Positions 41,339 to 48,642 of a DNA stretch of 56,148 bases are shown here, in pieces. Position numbers and translations under genes: made by a program. The stretch is from an uncultured Actinomycetes bacterium (GTDB lineage: Bacteria; Actinomycetota; Actinomycetes; Mycobacteriales; Mycobacteriaceae), in contig CAISDL010000080.1 of assembly GCA_903884065.1 (NCBI GenBank), positions 1 through 56,148 of the forward strand, in the 5' to 3' direction. The notes under the pieces are model-generated. The model saw only the letters and a list, made by a program, of their open reading frames with translations, was not told the DNA's origin and searched no databases. Every line of letters starts with the position of its first letter. Position 1 is the stretch's first letter.

Positions 41339-41355
41339 CTTCGGTGTTACCGAAG
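41339..41355. other. 17-bp palindrome CTTCGGT-GTT-ACCGAAG
   Basis: A perfect 7-bp inverted repeat with a 3-nt centre lies 36 nt beyond the stop of the 41391-42158 gene and upstream of kgd. Its size fits either a short terminator hairpin or a regulator binding site. Confidence 0.5.
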
Positions 41356-41390
41356 CAGGTCAGACGCACGCCTGACGGGGCAAATCGAAG

Positions 41391-42158
41391 TCAGCGCACG
41401 TCTTCGATGGCCGGCAGATCCTCCACGCCCGGCAGCACGTGCAGGGTCACCTGCCAGCGGGCGGGTGCGGGGCCGAATGCCGCGCGGGCGTTCTCGACGA
41501 TCCTCTTGCCCATCATCCGGTTGCCACCGCCGCCGATCGCGGCACCGATGCCGACCGGCAGCATCTTCCCGAACGCCATGGCGGTGCGCTTGATCGTGTA
41601 CTTCTTCACGAAATACTGCATGAGTTTCGTGTTGACCTGAGACACCACCGGCAGCGGCAGCAACTCGGCCTCGGCCAGCCAGGCGCCGCTGGTGCGGCCG
41701 GCACCGAGCAGGTCCTTGACGGCGCCCCGGCCGTCTTCGCCGACCAGGACGCCGAGCACCAGACTGCGACGCCGTTCCCGATCCTCCACCGGGATTCCGT
41801 GCACGTCGGCCACGGCCAGCGCGAAGGCCGCGGTCGCCTCGAGGAACAGCACCGTCTCACCGGCGACGGCGGACAACGCGGCCAGCGTGCCGATGCCGGG
41901 GAAGGCGGCCGCCGAGCCCACGGCGGCACCACTGGCCATCACCGCCGCGAGGTAGTGCTTCTCCAGCTTGGTGATGATCTCGGCGGGACCGGCGTCCGGA
42001 TTGCTCCGCCGCAGCCGCGCCACGTAGGCCCGCACGGCGGGGCCCTGCAGGCGGGCGCTGGACTCCAGGACGTGCGACAGGACCTTTGCCGACATGCCGG
42101 CGTCCTCGGGCACGGCCGGCAGGTTTTCCGTCGACGTCTGCTTACGGCGAAGCCTCAT
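41391..42158 (-). CDS. Membrane-associated conserved protein (Rv1249c-like, possibly EcsC-type)
   Basis: The 255-residue protein has a Gly/Ala-rich hydrophobic core (LAAVMASGAAVGSAAAFPGIGTLAALSAVAGETVLFLEATAAFAL) and a second Gly-rich segment (GKMLPVGIGAAIGGGGNRMMGKRI). The pattern resembles EcsC-family proteins, but that call is tentative. An AAGGAAGG ribosome site lies upstream of ATG 42158. It occupies the Rv1249c position upstream of kgd. The 42159-42280 gap holds only a small GCGCGC hairpin near 42257-42276. Confidence 0.7.
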   Translation of the reverse strand: MRLRRKQTSTENLPAVPEDAGMSAKVLSHVLESSARLQGPAVRAYVARLRRSNPDAGPAEIITKLEKHYLAAVMASGAAVGSAAAFPGIGTLAALSAVAGETVLFLEATAAFALAVADVHGIPVEDRERRRSLVLGVLVGEDGRGAVKDLLGAGRTSGAWLAEAELLPLPVVSQVNTKLMQYFVKKYTIKRTAMAFGKMLPVGIGAAIGGGGNRMMGKRIVENARAAFGPAPARWQVTLHVLPGVEDLPAIEDVR

Positions 42159-42280
42159 GAAAGGCCCTTCCTTAACGGGGCGAGAGTTCCTCTCGGCGTG
42201 ACCTCAGGCTAACGAACGGGCCTGCCCGGGAAGTGCCCGACCGTGATCTGCAGGTCCGACGCGCGCACGGCGCGCCCGCA

Positions 42281-42913
42281 TCACGGCAGCTTTGCGGTCG
42301 TCACTCCGATCATGGAGTCGCGGGTGACGAGGGTGGCAAGTTCGGCTTCGGTCATCGACTCCGACCCGGCGGGTCGCATCGGCATGATCAGGTAGCGCAT
42401 GTTGGCGTTGCTGTCGTGGACCCGGATCGCCACCTCCGGCGGCACCTCGGTGCCGAACTCGCGCAGCAGCCCGCGCGGATCCCGGACGGCGCGCGCCCGA
42501 TAAGGCCGGCTCTTGTACCAGTCGGGGGGCAGGCCCAGAACGGGTCGGGGATAACACGAGCACAGCGTGCAGACGACCAGGTTGTGAATGTCGGGGGTCT
42601 GCTCGATCACGATGAGTCGGGTGCCGTCGTAGTTGTCGATGCCGAATTCTTCGATCGCGGCCGATCCGTCGGCGAGAAGGCGCTCTTTGAACGCGGGGTC
42701 GGTCCAGGCGCGAGCGATCAGGGCAGCGCCGCGACTCGGTTCGGCGGCGTCGACCAACTCCAGCATGGCCCGGACCTCTCCGGCGCCGATGAGGCCCTTC
42801 TCCACCAGAAGTTCCTGCAGCGCGTGCACCATGACGTCGAAGTAGTCGGGGCCGCTGGAGGGATCGGCTTCGATGGGGGCGTGTGGGTCCGGGTGCGAGT
42901 GGTCGTGAGTCAT
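42281..42913 (-). CDS. scnC: Thiocyanate hydrolase gamma-like / Co-type nitrile hydratase alpha subunit
   Basis: The 210-residue catalytic subunit carries the cobalt-site motif VVCTLCSCYPRP, with CTLCSC at residues 115-120. C-T-L-C-S-C is the cobalt rather than iron version; two of the cysteines are normally oxidised to sulfinic and sulfenic acids. A His-rich N-terminus (MTHDHSHPDPHAP) and the tail RVHDSNANMRYLIMPMRPAGSESMTEAELATLVTRDSMIGV resemble the ScnC family more than classical nitrile hydratase. ATG 42913 has an AGGAGG site and overlaps the preceding stop (ATGA). Thiocyanate or nitrile substrate cannot be fixed from sequence. Confidence 0.85.
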   Translation of the reverse strand: MTHDHSHPDPHAPIEADPSSGPDYFDVMVHALQELLVEKGLIGAGEVRAMLELVDAAEPSRGAALIARAWTDPAFKERLLADGSAAIEEFGIDNYDGTRLIVIEQTPDIHNLVVCTLCSCYPRPVLGLPPDWYKSRPYRARAVRDPRGLLREFGTEVPPEVAIRVHDSNANMRYLIMPMRPAGSESMTEAELATLVTRDSMIGVTTAKLP

Positions 42914-43224
42914 GACGGGTCCTCCTGGCGAGACGGTGCGGGCGCCGGCTCGAGCCAGTGCTCGTATATCTCCAGTTCCACCACATCGGCGGGCTCGCCG
43001 GCATAGTCGGGCCACAGGGTGTGCTGATCGAGTCGAACCCGGTAGAGCCGCGTTTCGGTTCCGGCGTTGACGCCGAAGGCTTCTCGCTCGGGATCGAGGA
43101 ACTCGGCCAGGACCCGCTCGATGTGGCCCACGGCTCCGCGGACGTAGAACGGGGTCCGTACGTGACCGGGCGCGTACCGCGCGGAGATCCGGACCCGGTC
43201 CCCGACCGCGTAGCGGGAGCTCAT
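42910..43224 (-). CDS. scnA: Thiocyanate hydrolase alpha-like subunit (nitrile hydratase beta C-terminal, SH3-like)
   Basis: The 104-residue SH3-like barrel corresponds to the C-terminal half of nitrile hydratase beta: YAVGDRVRI, PFYVRGAVGHIERVL, DPEREAFGVNAG, and RLYRVRLDQHTLWPDYAGEPADVVELEIYEHWLE. In thiocyanate hydrolase this half is a separate alpha subunit (ScnA), as here. Both ends overlap their neighbours by 4 bp (ATGA), so the three subunits are translated in series in the order B-A-C. Confidence 0.82.
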   Translation of the reverse strand: MSSRYAVGDRVRISARYAPGHVRTPFYVRGAVGHIERVLAEFLDPEREAFGVNAGTETRLYRVRLDQHTLWPDYAGEPADVVELEIYEHWLEPAPAPSRQEDPS

Positions 43225-43571
43225 TGATCGTCGGCGATCAGCCGCGCGCGGACGTCATCCATTTTCCGGCCCAGCTCCTGGGTGGTGACGAGGCCTTTCT
43301 CGTTGAGGATCTTCGCCGCCGATACCGCCCAGCGCTGGTAGTAACTCAGCGCGGCGATGACGACCTCGCCGAGGTCCTCGACGCCCCGTCGTTTCTCCTC
43401 GGTGTTGACCAGCTTGTGCGCGTCCAGAACGTTGAGCAATGCGTGGCAGTGCTTCTCGAACGGGGTCAACTCGTGGTCGGAGATGCCGACCGGCCCTTCG
43501 GGTTGCCCGCCGACATCGTGGGGCGGATGGGCGATGAGAAGCGCGGGTTCGCGATCCGGGCTGGCTGGCAT
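43221..43571 (-). CDS. scnB: Thiocyanate hydrolase beta-like subunit (nitrile hydratase beta N-terminal half)
   Basis: The 116-residue helical protein has the diagnostic PHDVGGQPEGPVG near residue 17. HALLNVLDAHKLVNTEEKRRGVEDLG and YYQRWAVSAAKILNEKGLVTTQELGRKMDDVRARL follow. It aligns by eye with ScnB and with the N-terminal half of nitrile hydratase beta. It could be mistaken for a nitrile hydratase activator, but the HDVGG segment argues for a structural subunit. It is the first gene of the BAC set, 46 bp downstream of the baeRF-type gene. Confidence 0.8.
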   Translation of the reverse strand: MPASPDREPALLIAHPPHDVGGQPEGPVGISDHELTPFEKHCHALLNVLDAHKLVNTEEKRRGVEDLGEVVIAALSYYQRWAVSAAKILNEKGLVTTQELGRKMDDVRARLIADDQ

Positions 43572-43617
43572 CCTGGCTGACCTTTCGGTTGGTGGTGCGA
43601 CTGGCCGGCGCCGAAAC

Positions 43618-44724
43618 TCAGCGCTGGCCGGGGTCGGCGTAGCGCAGCACCGCTCCGATGCCGTCGGCCGGGGTCAGCCGCTCGTCGGTGCGCACCAGCG
43701 CCGCGCCGGTGGCCACGGCAAGCAACGGCAACGCCTCGTCGGCCGGCAGCACCCGGTCGGGGGAGCCACCCAGGGCCGACACGGTCGCGGCGTCCGGGCC
43801 GCACAGCAGCAACTGGTCGTGGTCGGCCACCACGGTCGCCCGGCCGAGATCGCCGATGATCAAGGTCTCCACCGCGCCGTCGCGCAGCGCGGCGGTCACG
43901 TCGGCCAGACCCTCGACCGCCAGCCCGGCGCCGTGGCCGGCGGCGAACCGCTCGGCTGCGTCGGCGATGACGGCTGACCGCCGGTTGGCGAACTCCTCGG
44001 CGATCTCGCGATGCACCTCGGCCGGATCGGTGCCGGCGGTGCGGCCGCCGCCCTGGAGTTGGACTGCCTTGGCGGCGACCCGCTCCGGCAGTTCGCCCAG
44101 CAGTTCGGCGCGCGCGGCGACCTCGCCGGTGATGAACACGACGTCGGCCGCGGTCTCGTCGCTCAGGTGGGTGAGATGATCGGCGACCTCGCGAATGTTC
44201 TTGCGGACCGCTTCTTCGACCCGCCCCTGCGGGCCGCCGTAGCCGGCGGTGTCGGCCTTGTGCGCCTTGTGAACCGGGTAGGCCGAGCCTTCGACCGTCT
44301 CACTGGCGGACCTGGTGTCGTCATGGACGGAGATGTCGGCGCCGGTGTTGTCGACGGCAACCACGAGGTAGGTCGTGTGCGGAATTCCGTGCTCGACGAC
44401 CGGCAGGATGAAGGGCAGATCCGAGACCCGGATCAACGTCGCGACCGGTGGCACCGACAGGTGCTGGTCGACGACGACGGTTGCGCCGGAGGCGATCACG
44501 CCGCGGCCGCTGCGGCCGACGGGCGGGTGCTTGGCACGCACCGCGCTGTCGATGGCCTCGATCACATCGGCGTCGACCGACTGCTCCTCGAGGTGTTTGC
44601 GGATGTCGCGCAGCCTGGCATCGAGTTGGTTGGCGGCGTCGGCGGTGTCGTGCGAGTCGTCGAAATAGACCGAGACGAACGGTCCCCGCGCATCGACCAA
44701 TGTACGAAAACGCTCAGCATGCAT
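43618..44724 (-). CDS. Bacterial Vms1/eRF1-like (baeRF) domain protein, Rv2629-like
   Basis: The 368-residue protein aligns by eye with M. tuberculosis Rv2629, a hypoxia (DosR)-associated gene located elsewhere in that genome: RTLVDARGPFVSVYFDDSHDTADA, TYLVVAVDNTGADISVHDD, EEAVRKNIREVADHLTHLSDETAADVVFITGEV, and AALRDGAVETLIIGDLG. The family resembles the eRF1/Vms1 release-factor core, hence baeRF; a peptidyl-tRNA or ribosome-rescue role is proposed for relatives, not shown here. ATG 44724 follows a GGGGGC stretch. It probably heads the scnBAC operon. No DosR-box palindrome was found upstream. Confidence 0.78.
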   Translation of the reverse strand: MHAERFRTLVDARGPFVSVYFDDSHDTADAANQLDARLRDIRKHLEEQSVDADVIEAIDSAVRAKHPPVGRSGRGVIASGATVVVDQHLSVPPVATLIRVSDLPFILPVVEHGIPHTTYLVVAVDNTGADISVHDDTRSASETVEGSAYPVHKAHKADTAGYGGPQGRVEEAVRKNIREVADHLTHLSDETAADVVFITGEVAARAELLGELPERVAAKAVQLQGGGRTAGTDPAEVHREIAEEFANRRSAVIADAAERFAAGHGAGLAVEGLADVTAALRDGAVETLIIGDLGRATVVADHDQLLLCGPDAATVSALGGSPDRVLPADEALPLLAVATGAALVRTDERLTPADGIGAVLRYADPGQR

Positions 44725-44812
44725 GGCTTGCCCCCTGGTGTGTGGGTATCGCGGAGATGTTTCCGCGCCCCGCTAGAACCTAACAAGCCTCGCGGTGGCA
44801 GCATCAGCGACT

Positions 44813-46414
44813 ATGGCCAGCGCGACAACTGGGATGTCGCCCCGGCGGCCGGACACCGACGGGCAGCCCAGTCCGTGGAGCGCGCTGTGGGCAATGCTGG
44901 TCGGATTCTTCATGATCCTGGTCGACTCGACCATCGTCGCGGTGGCCAACCCGAGCATCATGACCGCGCTGAACATCACCAGCTACGACAGCATCATCTG
45001 GGTCACCAGCGCCTATCTCCTGGCGTACGCGGTTCCGTTGCTGCTATCCGGCCGCCTGGGTGACCGGTTCGGTCCGAAGAACCTCTACATCGCCGGGTTG
45101 GCGGTGTTCACCCTCGCGTCGCTGTGGTGCGGACTGTCGGGGTCGATCGGGATGCTGATCACGGCCCGGGTGGTGCAGGGGATCGGGGCGGCGCTGCTGA
45201 CCCCGCAGACGCTGTCGACGATCACCCGGATCTTCCCGCCGGATCGCCGCGGTGTCGCGCTGAGCATGTGGGGGGCCACCGCCGGGGTGGCCACCCTGCT
45301 CGGCCCAATGGCCGGCGGCGTCCTCGTCGACCACCTGGGCTGGTCGTGGATCTTCTTCGTGAACGTGCCGATCGGCATCATCGGCCTGGTGCTGGCCGCG
45401 CGGCTGATCCCGGTGCTGGAAACCCATCCGCATCGCTTCGACGTCCTCGGCGTGCTGCTCTCCGGTATCGGCCTGTTCCTGATCGTGTTCGGCTTGCAGG
45501 AGGGCCAGACCCACGACTGGGCCCCGTGGATCTGGGCGACGATCGGCGGCGGCCTGGTCTTCATGGCGGTGTTCGTCTACTGGCAGTCGGTCAACACCCG
45601 CGAACCGCTGATCCCGCTGGCGATCTTCGCCGACCGCGACTTCACCCTGGCCAATGTGGGCATCGCGGTCATCGGCTTCGCGGTCACGGCGATGATCCTT
45701 CCGGTGATGTTCTACGCACAGTCGGTCCGCGGGCTCACCCCGACGGGGGCGGCCCTGCTGACCGCGCCGATGGCCATCGCGACCGGGGTGCTCGCACCGT
45801 TCGTCGGCCGTCTGGTCGACCGCTCGCACCCGCGGCCGATCATCGGGTTCGGTTTCTCGACCCTGGCCGTCGCGCTGCTGTGGCTGTCCTCGGAGATGAC
45901 GTCGAGCACCCCCATCTGGCGGCTGATGGTGCCCCTGTGTGTCATGGGAATCGGGATGGCCTTCATCTGGGCCCCATTGGGCGCCACGGCAACTCGTCAT
46001 CTCCCCGCCCGGTTGGCCGGTGCGGGTTCGGGTGTCTACAACACCACCCGGCAGGTGGGTTCGGTGCTCGGCAGTGCCGGCATGGCCGCGTTCATGTCCT
46101 CGCGCATCACCGCCGAGTTGCCGGCCGCCCCGATGGGGTCCGCGCCGCGCGGCGAGTCCGATGTCACACACCTGCCGGAATTCCTGCACGCGCCGTTCGC
46201 CGCCGCCATGTCGCAGTCGATGCTGCTGCCCGCGTTCGTCGCCCTGTTCGGCGTCCTCGCCGCGATCTTCATGGTCGGTGCGGTGAAGGGCCGGGCGCCG
46301 GCCCCGCCCCGGGAGGAGATCCACGACGAACTCTTCGGCGGATTCGACGTCGGCGCAGCCACTTACGGTCGGCATGCCGCGAATCAGTCGAACAGCACCG
46401 CCGGGTTGAGGTAG
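44813..46414 (+). CDS. MFS drug-efflux transporter, EmrB/QacA (14-TM) type, Rv1250-like
   Basis: The roughly 533-residue major-facilitator protein has motif [12 protein letters not shown] after TM2 and the antiporter motif C region [25 protein letters not shown]. Hydrophobic helices run throughout, giving a DHA2 14-helix pattern. It is probably a proton-driven exporter of drugs or metabolites. ATG 44813 is preferred; GTG 44795 would add six residues. Its 3' end overlaps the convergent dehydrogenase by 31 bp. Confidence 0.88.
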   Translation: MASATTGMSPRRPDTDGQPSPWSALWAMLVGFFMILVDSTIVAVANPSIMTALNITSYDSIIWVTSAYLLAYAVPLLLSGRLGDRFGPKNLYIAGLAVFTLASLWCGLSGSIGMLITARVVQGIGAALLTPQTLSTITRIFPPDRRGVALSMWGATAGVATLLGPMAGGVLVDHLGWSWIFFVNVPIGIIGLVLAARLIPVLETHPHRFDVLGVLLSGIGLFLIVFGLQEGQTHDWAPWIWATIGGGLVFMAVFVYWQSVNTREPLIPLAIFADRDFTLANVGIAVIGFAVTAMILPVMFYAQSVRGLTPTGAALLTAPMAIATGVLAPFVGRLVDRSHPRPIIGFGFSTLAVALLWLSSEMTSSTPIWRLMVPLCVMGIGMAFIWAPLGATATRHLPARLAGAGSGVYNTTRQVGSVLGSAGMAAFMSSRITAELPAAPMGSAPRGESDVTHLPEFLHAPFAAAMSQSMLLPAFVALFGVLAAIFMVGAVKGRAPAPPREEIHDELFGGFDVGAATYGRHAANQSNSTAGLR

Positions 46415-47733
46415 CCGGTCGGGTCCAGTGCGGCCTTGATGCTCCGCATGACGGCGACGTCGGCGGGTTGCCTAGCCATCGAAAGGTATGCGCGTTTGCG
46501 GGTGCCGACGCCGTGCTCGGAACTGACGTTGCCGCCCTGCGCCGCAATGAGTTCCATCATTTCCGGGTAGATCGAGGCTTCCTGATCGGCATCGCAGCGC
46601 AGCACGTTCAGATGCAGATTGCCCTCCCCGACGTGCCCGAACAGGACGGGCACGGCCAGTGGGGCGAGCCTGGCGATGAGCGCGGCCGAATCAGCCGCGA
46701 ACGCCGAGATGGCCGGAAGGGGAAGTGAGACATCGAATTTCACCGGCGAACCGAACAAGCCCACCACCTCGGCCATCGACTCCCGCAGCTGCCACAGCCG
46801 CTTCCGTGTCAAGGGGTCGCCGCCTGCCGCCGGCGGCCCGGCGAGGGGGGCGGCGTCCAACGCCGCAGCCAGTCGCTCGGTCTGATCGACCTCCCCGGCC
46901 AGTTCGACCAGCAGCAGCCAGTCACCGGAGACCGGTGACGGTGCGCCCAGGTGCGCCGCGGCCAGTACGGCGGCGCGGCCGTCGATGAGTTCGCAGGCCT
47001 CGATGGTCTCGACGTCACACAGCGCGCGGCCGGTCGCCACCAGCGCGTCGAGATGGGTGAAGCCGCACAGTGCGGTCACCCGGTGTGCCGGTTGCGGGTG
47101 CAGTCGTAGGTCGACGGAGGTGATGACACCGAGGGTTCCCTCCGCGCCGACGAACAGCGCGGCAAGGTCATAGCCGGTGTTGTCGTGACGGACGTGTGAA
47201 TGGCGCCGTACCAGTGACCCGTCGGGCAGCGCGACGTCCAGACCGAGGACCTGTGCGCCCATGGTCCCGTAGCGCACGGTGTGCAGACCCCCGGCGTTGG
47301 TCGACGCCATCCCGCCGACGGTGGCCGAATCCCTCGCCGCGAGGTCGACACCGAAGTGCAGACCGGCTGCGGCGGCGACCCGCTGAAGCTGCGCCAGGGT
47401 CACCCCGGCTTCGGCCCCGACCCGGCGCTCGACCGGGTCGACCTCGCCGACGCGGGTAAGGCGTTCGGTGGACAGCAACACGTCGTGGCTCTCGGGCACC
47501 GTGCCGGCGACCAATGACGTGCGCCCGCCCTGGACGGTGACCGCGACGGCGGCGTCGCGGCAGGTTCGCAGCACCGCGGCGACTTCCTCGGCGCTGCCCG
47601 GTCGCACCAGAGCGCTGGCGGCACCGCGGTAGCGGCCGGTCCAGTCGACGCTGCGGCCGGCCAGCACGTCGGGATCGGTGCTGAGATGCCCTGCGCCGAC
47701 GATGGCGGACAGACGGTCGACCAGCGCGGTCAT
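46384..47733 (-). CDS. FAD-linked 2-hydroxyacid dehydrogenase (GlcD/D-LDH type), copy 1
   Basis: The 449-residue flavoenzyme of the VAO/PCMH family has an N-terminal FAD-binding domain ([56 protein letters not shown]) and a C-terminal cap with the metal/active-site [12 protein letters not shown] and [11 protein letters not shown]. It oxidises a D-2-hydroxyacid such as glycolate, lactate or 2-hydroxyglutarate; the substrate is unknown. A related enzyme is encoded at 51472-52833. Confidence 0.87.
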   Translation of the reverse strand: MTALVDRLSAIVGAGHLSTDPDVLAGRSVDWTGRYRGAASALVRPGSAEEVAAVLRTCRDAAVAVTVQGGRTSLVAGTVPESHDVLLSTERLTRVGEVDPVERRVGAEAGVTLAQLQRVAAAAGLHFGVDLAARDSATVGGMASTNAGGLHTVRYGTMGAQVLGLDVALPDGSLVRRHSHVRHDNTGYDLAALFVGAEGTLGVITSVDLRLHPQPAHRVTALCGFTHLDALVATGRALCDVETIEACELIDGRAAVLAAAHLGAPSPVSGDWLLLVELAGEVDQTERLAAALDAAPLAGPPAAGGDPLTRKRLWQLRESMAEVVGLFGSPVKFDVSLPLPAISAFAADSAALIARLAPLAVPVLFGHVGEGNLHLNVLRCDADQEASIYPEMMELIAAQGGNVSSEHGVGTRKRAYLSMARQPADVAVMRSIKAALDPTGYLNPAVLFD

Positions 47734-47770
47734 GGCATCAACTCCAGGGACGCCGGCACCGGGGGAACCC

Positions 47771-47989
47771 TCAGCCGGTGGGATCGGTCAGGTCCGGCCA
47801 GCCGGGCTCCAGCACGATGATGGCCGGGGCGTCGGGCGGCGTGACGAACGTGTCGATCAACCGGACGTCCTCGGTGCCGAGGTTGGCAGCCGCCATCGGC
47901 ACGTGCGACGGCAGGTCGTAACAGGTGCCCGCCGGATGGGTCACGGGGTCCTTGCCGTCGGCGAAGGCGGTGATGGTCCCGCCGAGCAC
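47771..47989 (-). pseudogene. Cupin-domain remnant (N-terminally truncated)
   Basis: The 72-residue open frame from GTG 47989 reads as the C-terminal half of a small cupin (LGGTITAFADG, TCYDLPSHVPMAAANLG, RLIDTFVTPPDAPAIIVLEPGW). The frame also makes sense just upstream (GDQHDFVGHTCV), but it runs into a stop at 48035-48037 and the lprE 3' end, with no ATG. This looks like a cupin gene that lost its start. Translation from GTG 47989 is possible but would give half a fold. Confidence 0.55.
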
Positions 47990-48017
47990 GCAGGTGTGGC
48001 CGACGAAGTCGTGTTGA

Positions 48018-48572
48018 TCACCCGGTGTTGCCGATCAGTTCGACGCCGTTGCCGTTCCAGCGGAATCTGACCATGCTTTGCAGGCCCATCCCGCCGGCGA
48101 AGGTCAGCGCGACGGTGTCGCCGGTGCTCTGGGTGGGGTCAAAACCGTTGAAGCCGTAGGTGTCCGGAACACCGGTGGGGATGTACTTGCCGAGATGGAA
48201 CAGCACTGCCCGGGTGTTGGGGTTGGGGGCGTTCGTATTGGCTTTGACGATCACCGCCGACAGCGGCGCACATTCGTTGTAATTGCCGGCGATCGGTTCG
48301 GGGTTCCAGCCCTGTTGGCTGCGCGGGTCTTTGGGCAGTTCCGACACCGCCTTAGCGATCGCCGGGGAAGCCAGATTCACCGCGCAGGGATCGGGTGGCG
48401 GTGGGCCGGGGGGCGGCGGCGCGGCGGGCGAGGGTGCGGCAGCGCTGGTGGCCGGGGCTGAGGGGAGTGGCGTCTTGGACACCGTCGAGTCTCCTGAGCT
48501 GCACCCCACCAGCACCGCGGCGATGGCGATGACCAAACCGCCGTTCGCCGTGACTGTCAGCCGATCCCACAC
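48018..48572 (-). CDS. lprE: Lipoprotein LprE
   Basis: The 184-residue lipoprotein has lipobox VLVGC (Cys24) followed by a Ser/Thr/Ala/Pro linker (PPPPGPPPPDPC). The conserved domain contains AVSELPKDPRSQQGWNPEPIAGNYNECAPLSAVIVKANTN, HLGKYIPTGVPDTYGF and FRWNGNGVELIGN. It matches Rv1252c. Start GTG 48572 has a leaderless -10 (TACCGT, 48581-48586). Function is unclear; it may be an envelope-exposed LppP/LprE-type protein. Confidence 0.87.
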   Translation of the reverse strand: MWDRLTVTANGGLVIAIAAVLVGCSSGDSTVSKTPLPSAPATSAAAPSPAAPPPPGPPPPDPCAVNLASPAIAKAVSELPKDPRSQQGWNPEPIAGNYNECAPLSAVIVKANTNAPNPNTRAVLFHLGKYIPTGVPDTYGFNGFDPTQSTGDTVALTFAGGMGLQSMVRFRWNGNGVELIGNTG

Positions 48573-48580
48573 ACCGCAGC

Positions 48581-48586
48581 ACGGTA
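48581..48586 (-). promoter_or_regulatory. -10 hexamer TACCGT of lprE
   Basis: On the minus strand TACCGT is 8 nt before GTG 48572. Confidence 0.35.
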
Positions 48587-48628
48587 CCGCCAGCAGCCCG
48601 AACGGGCCGGCTCGACGCGCACAGGCAC

Positions 48629-48634
48629 TAGACT
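48629..48634 (+). promoter_or_regulatory. -10 hexamer TAGACT of deaD
   Basis: TAGACT is 8 nt before ATG 48643. It supports that start over the long upstream open frame. Confidence 0.4.
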
Positions 48635-48642
48635 CAGGCGCG

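Noticed and set aside
42257..42276. GCGCGC-ACG-GCGCGC hairpin after scnC as a terminator
   Set aside because: The stem is only 6 bp in highly G+C-rich DNA, with no U tract, so chance is a fair explanation.
42914..43015. 34-codon extension of scnC
   Set aside because: It lies inside scnA, and ATG 42913 has a strong ribosome site and the ATGA overlap.
44725..44812. DosR box upstream of the Rv2629-like gene
   Set aside because: No GGGACT...AGTCCC-type palindrome was found in the gap.
45044..46375. 443-codon minus-strand frame over the MFS gene
   Set aside because: Composition is an Asp/Arg/Gln-rich shadow, and the sense frame has clear transporter motifs.
48283..48642. 120-codon N-terminal extension of deaD
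   Set aside because: It runs antisense through lprE, lacks domain character, and a leaderless -10 plus the homologous N-terminus support ATG 48643.
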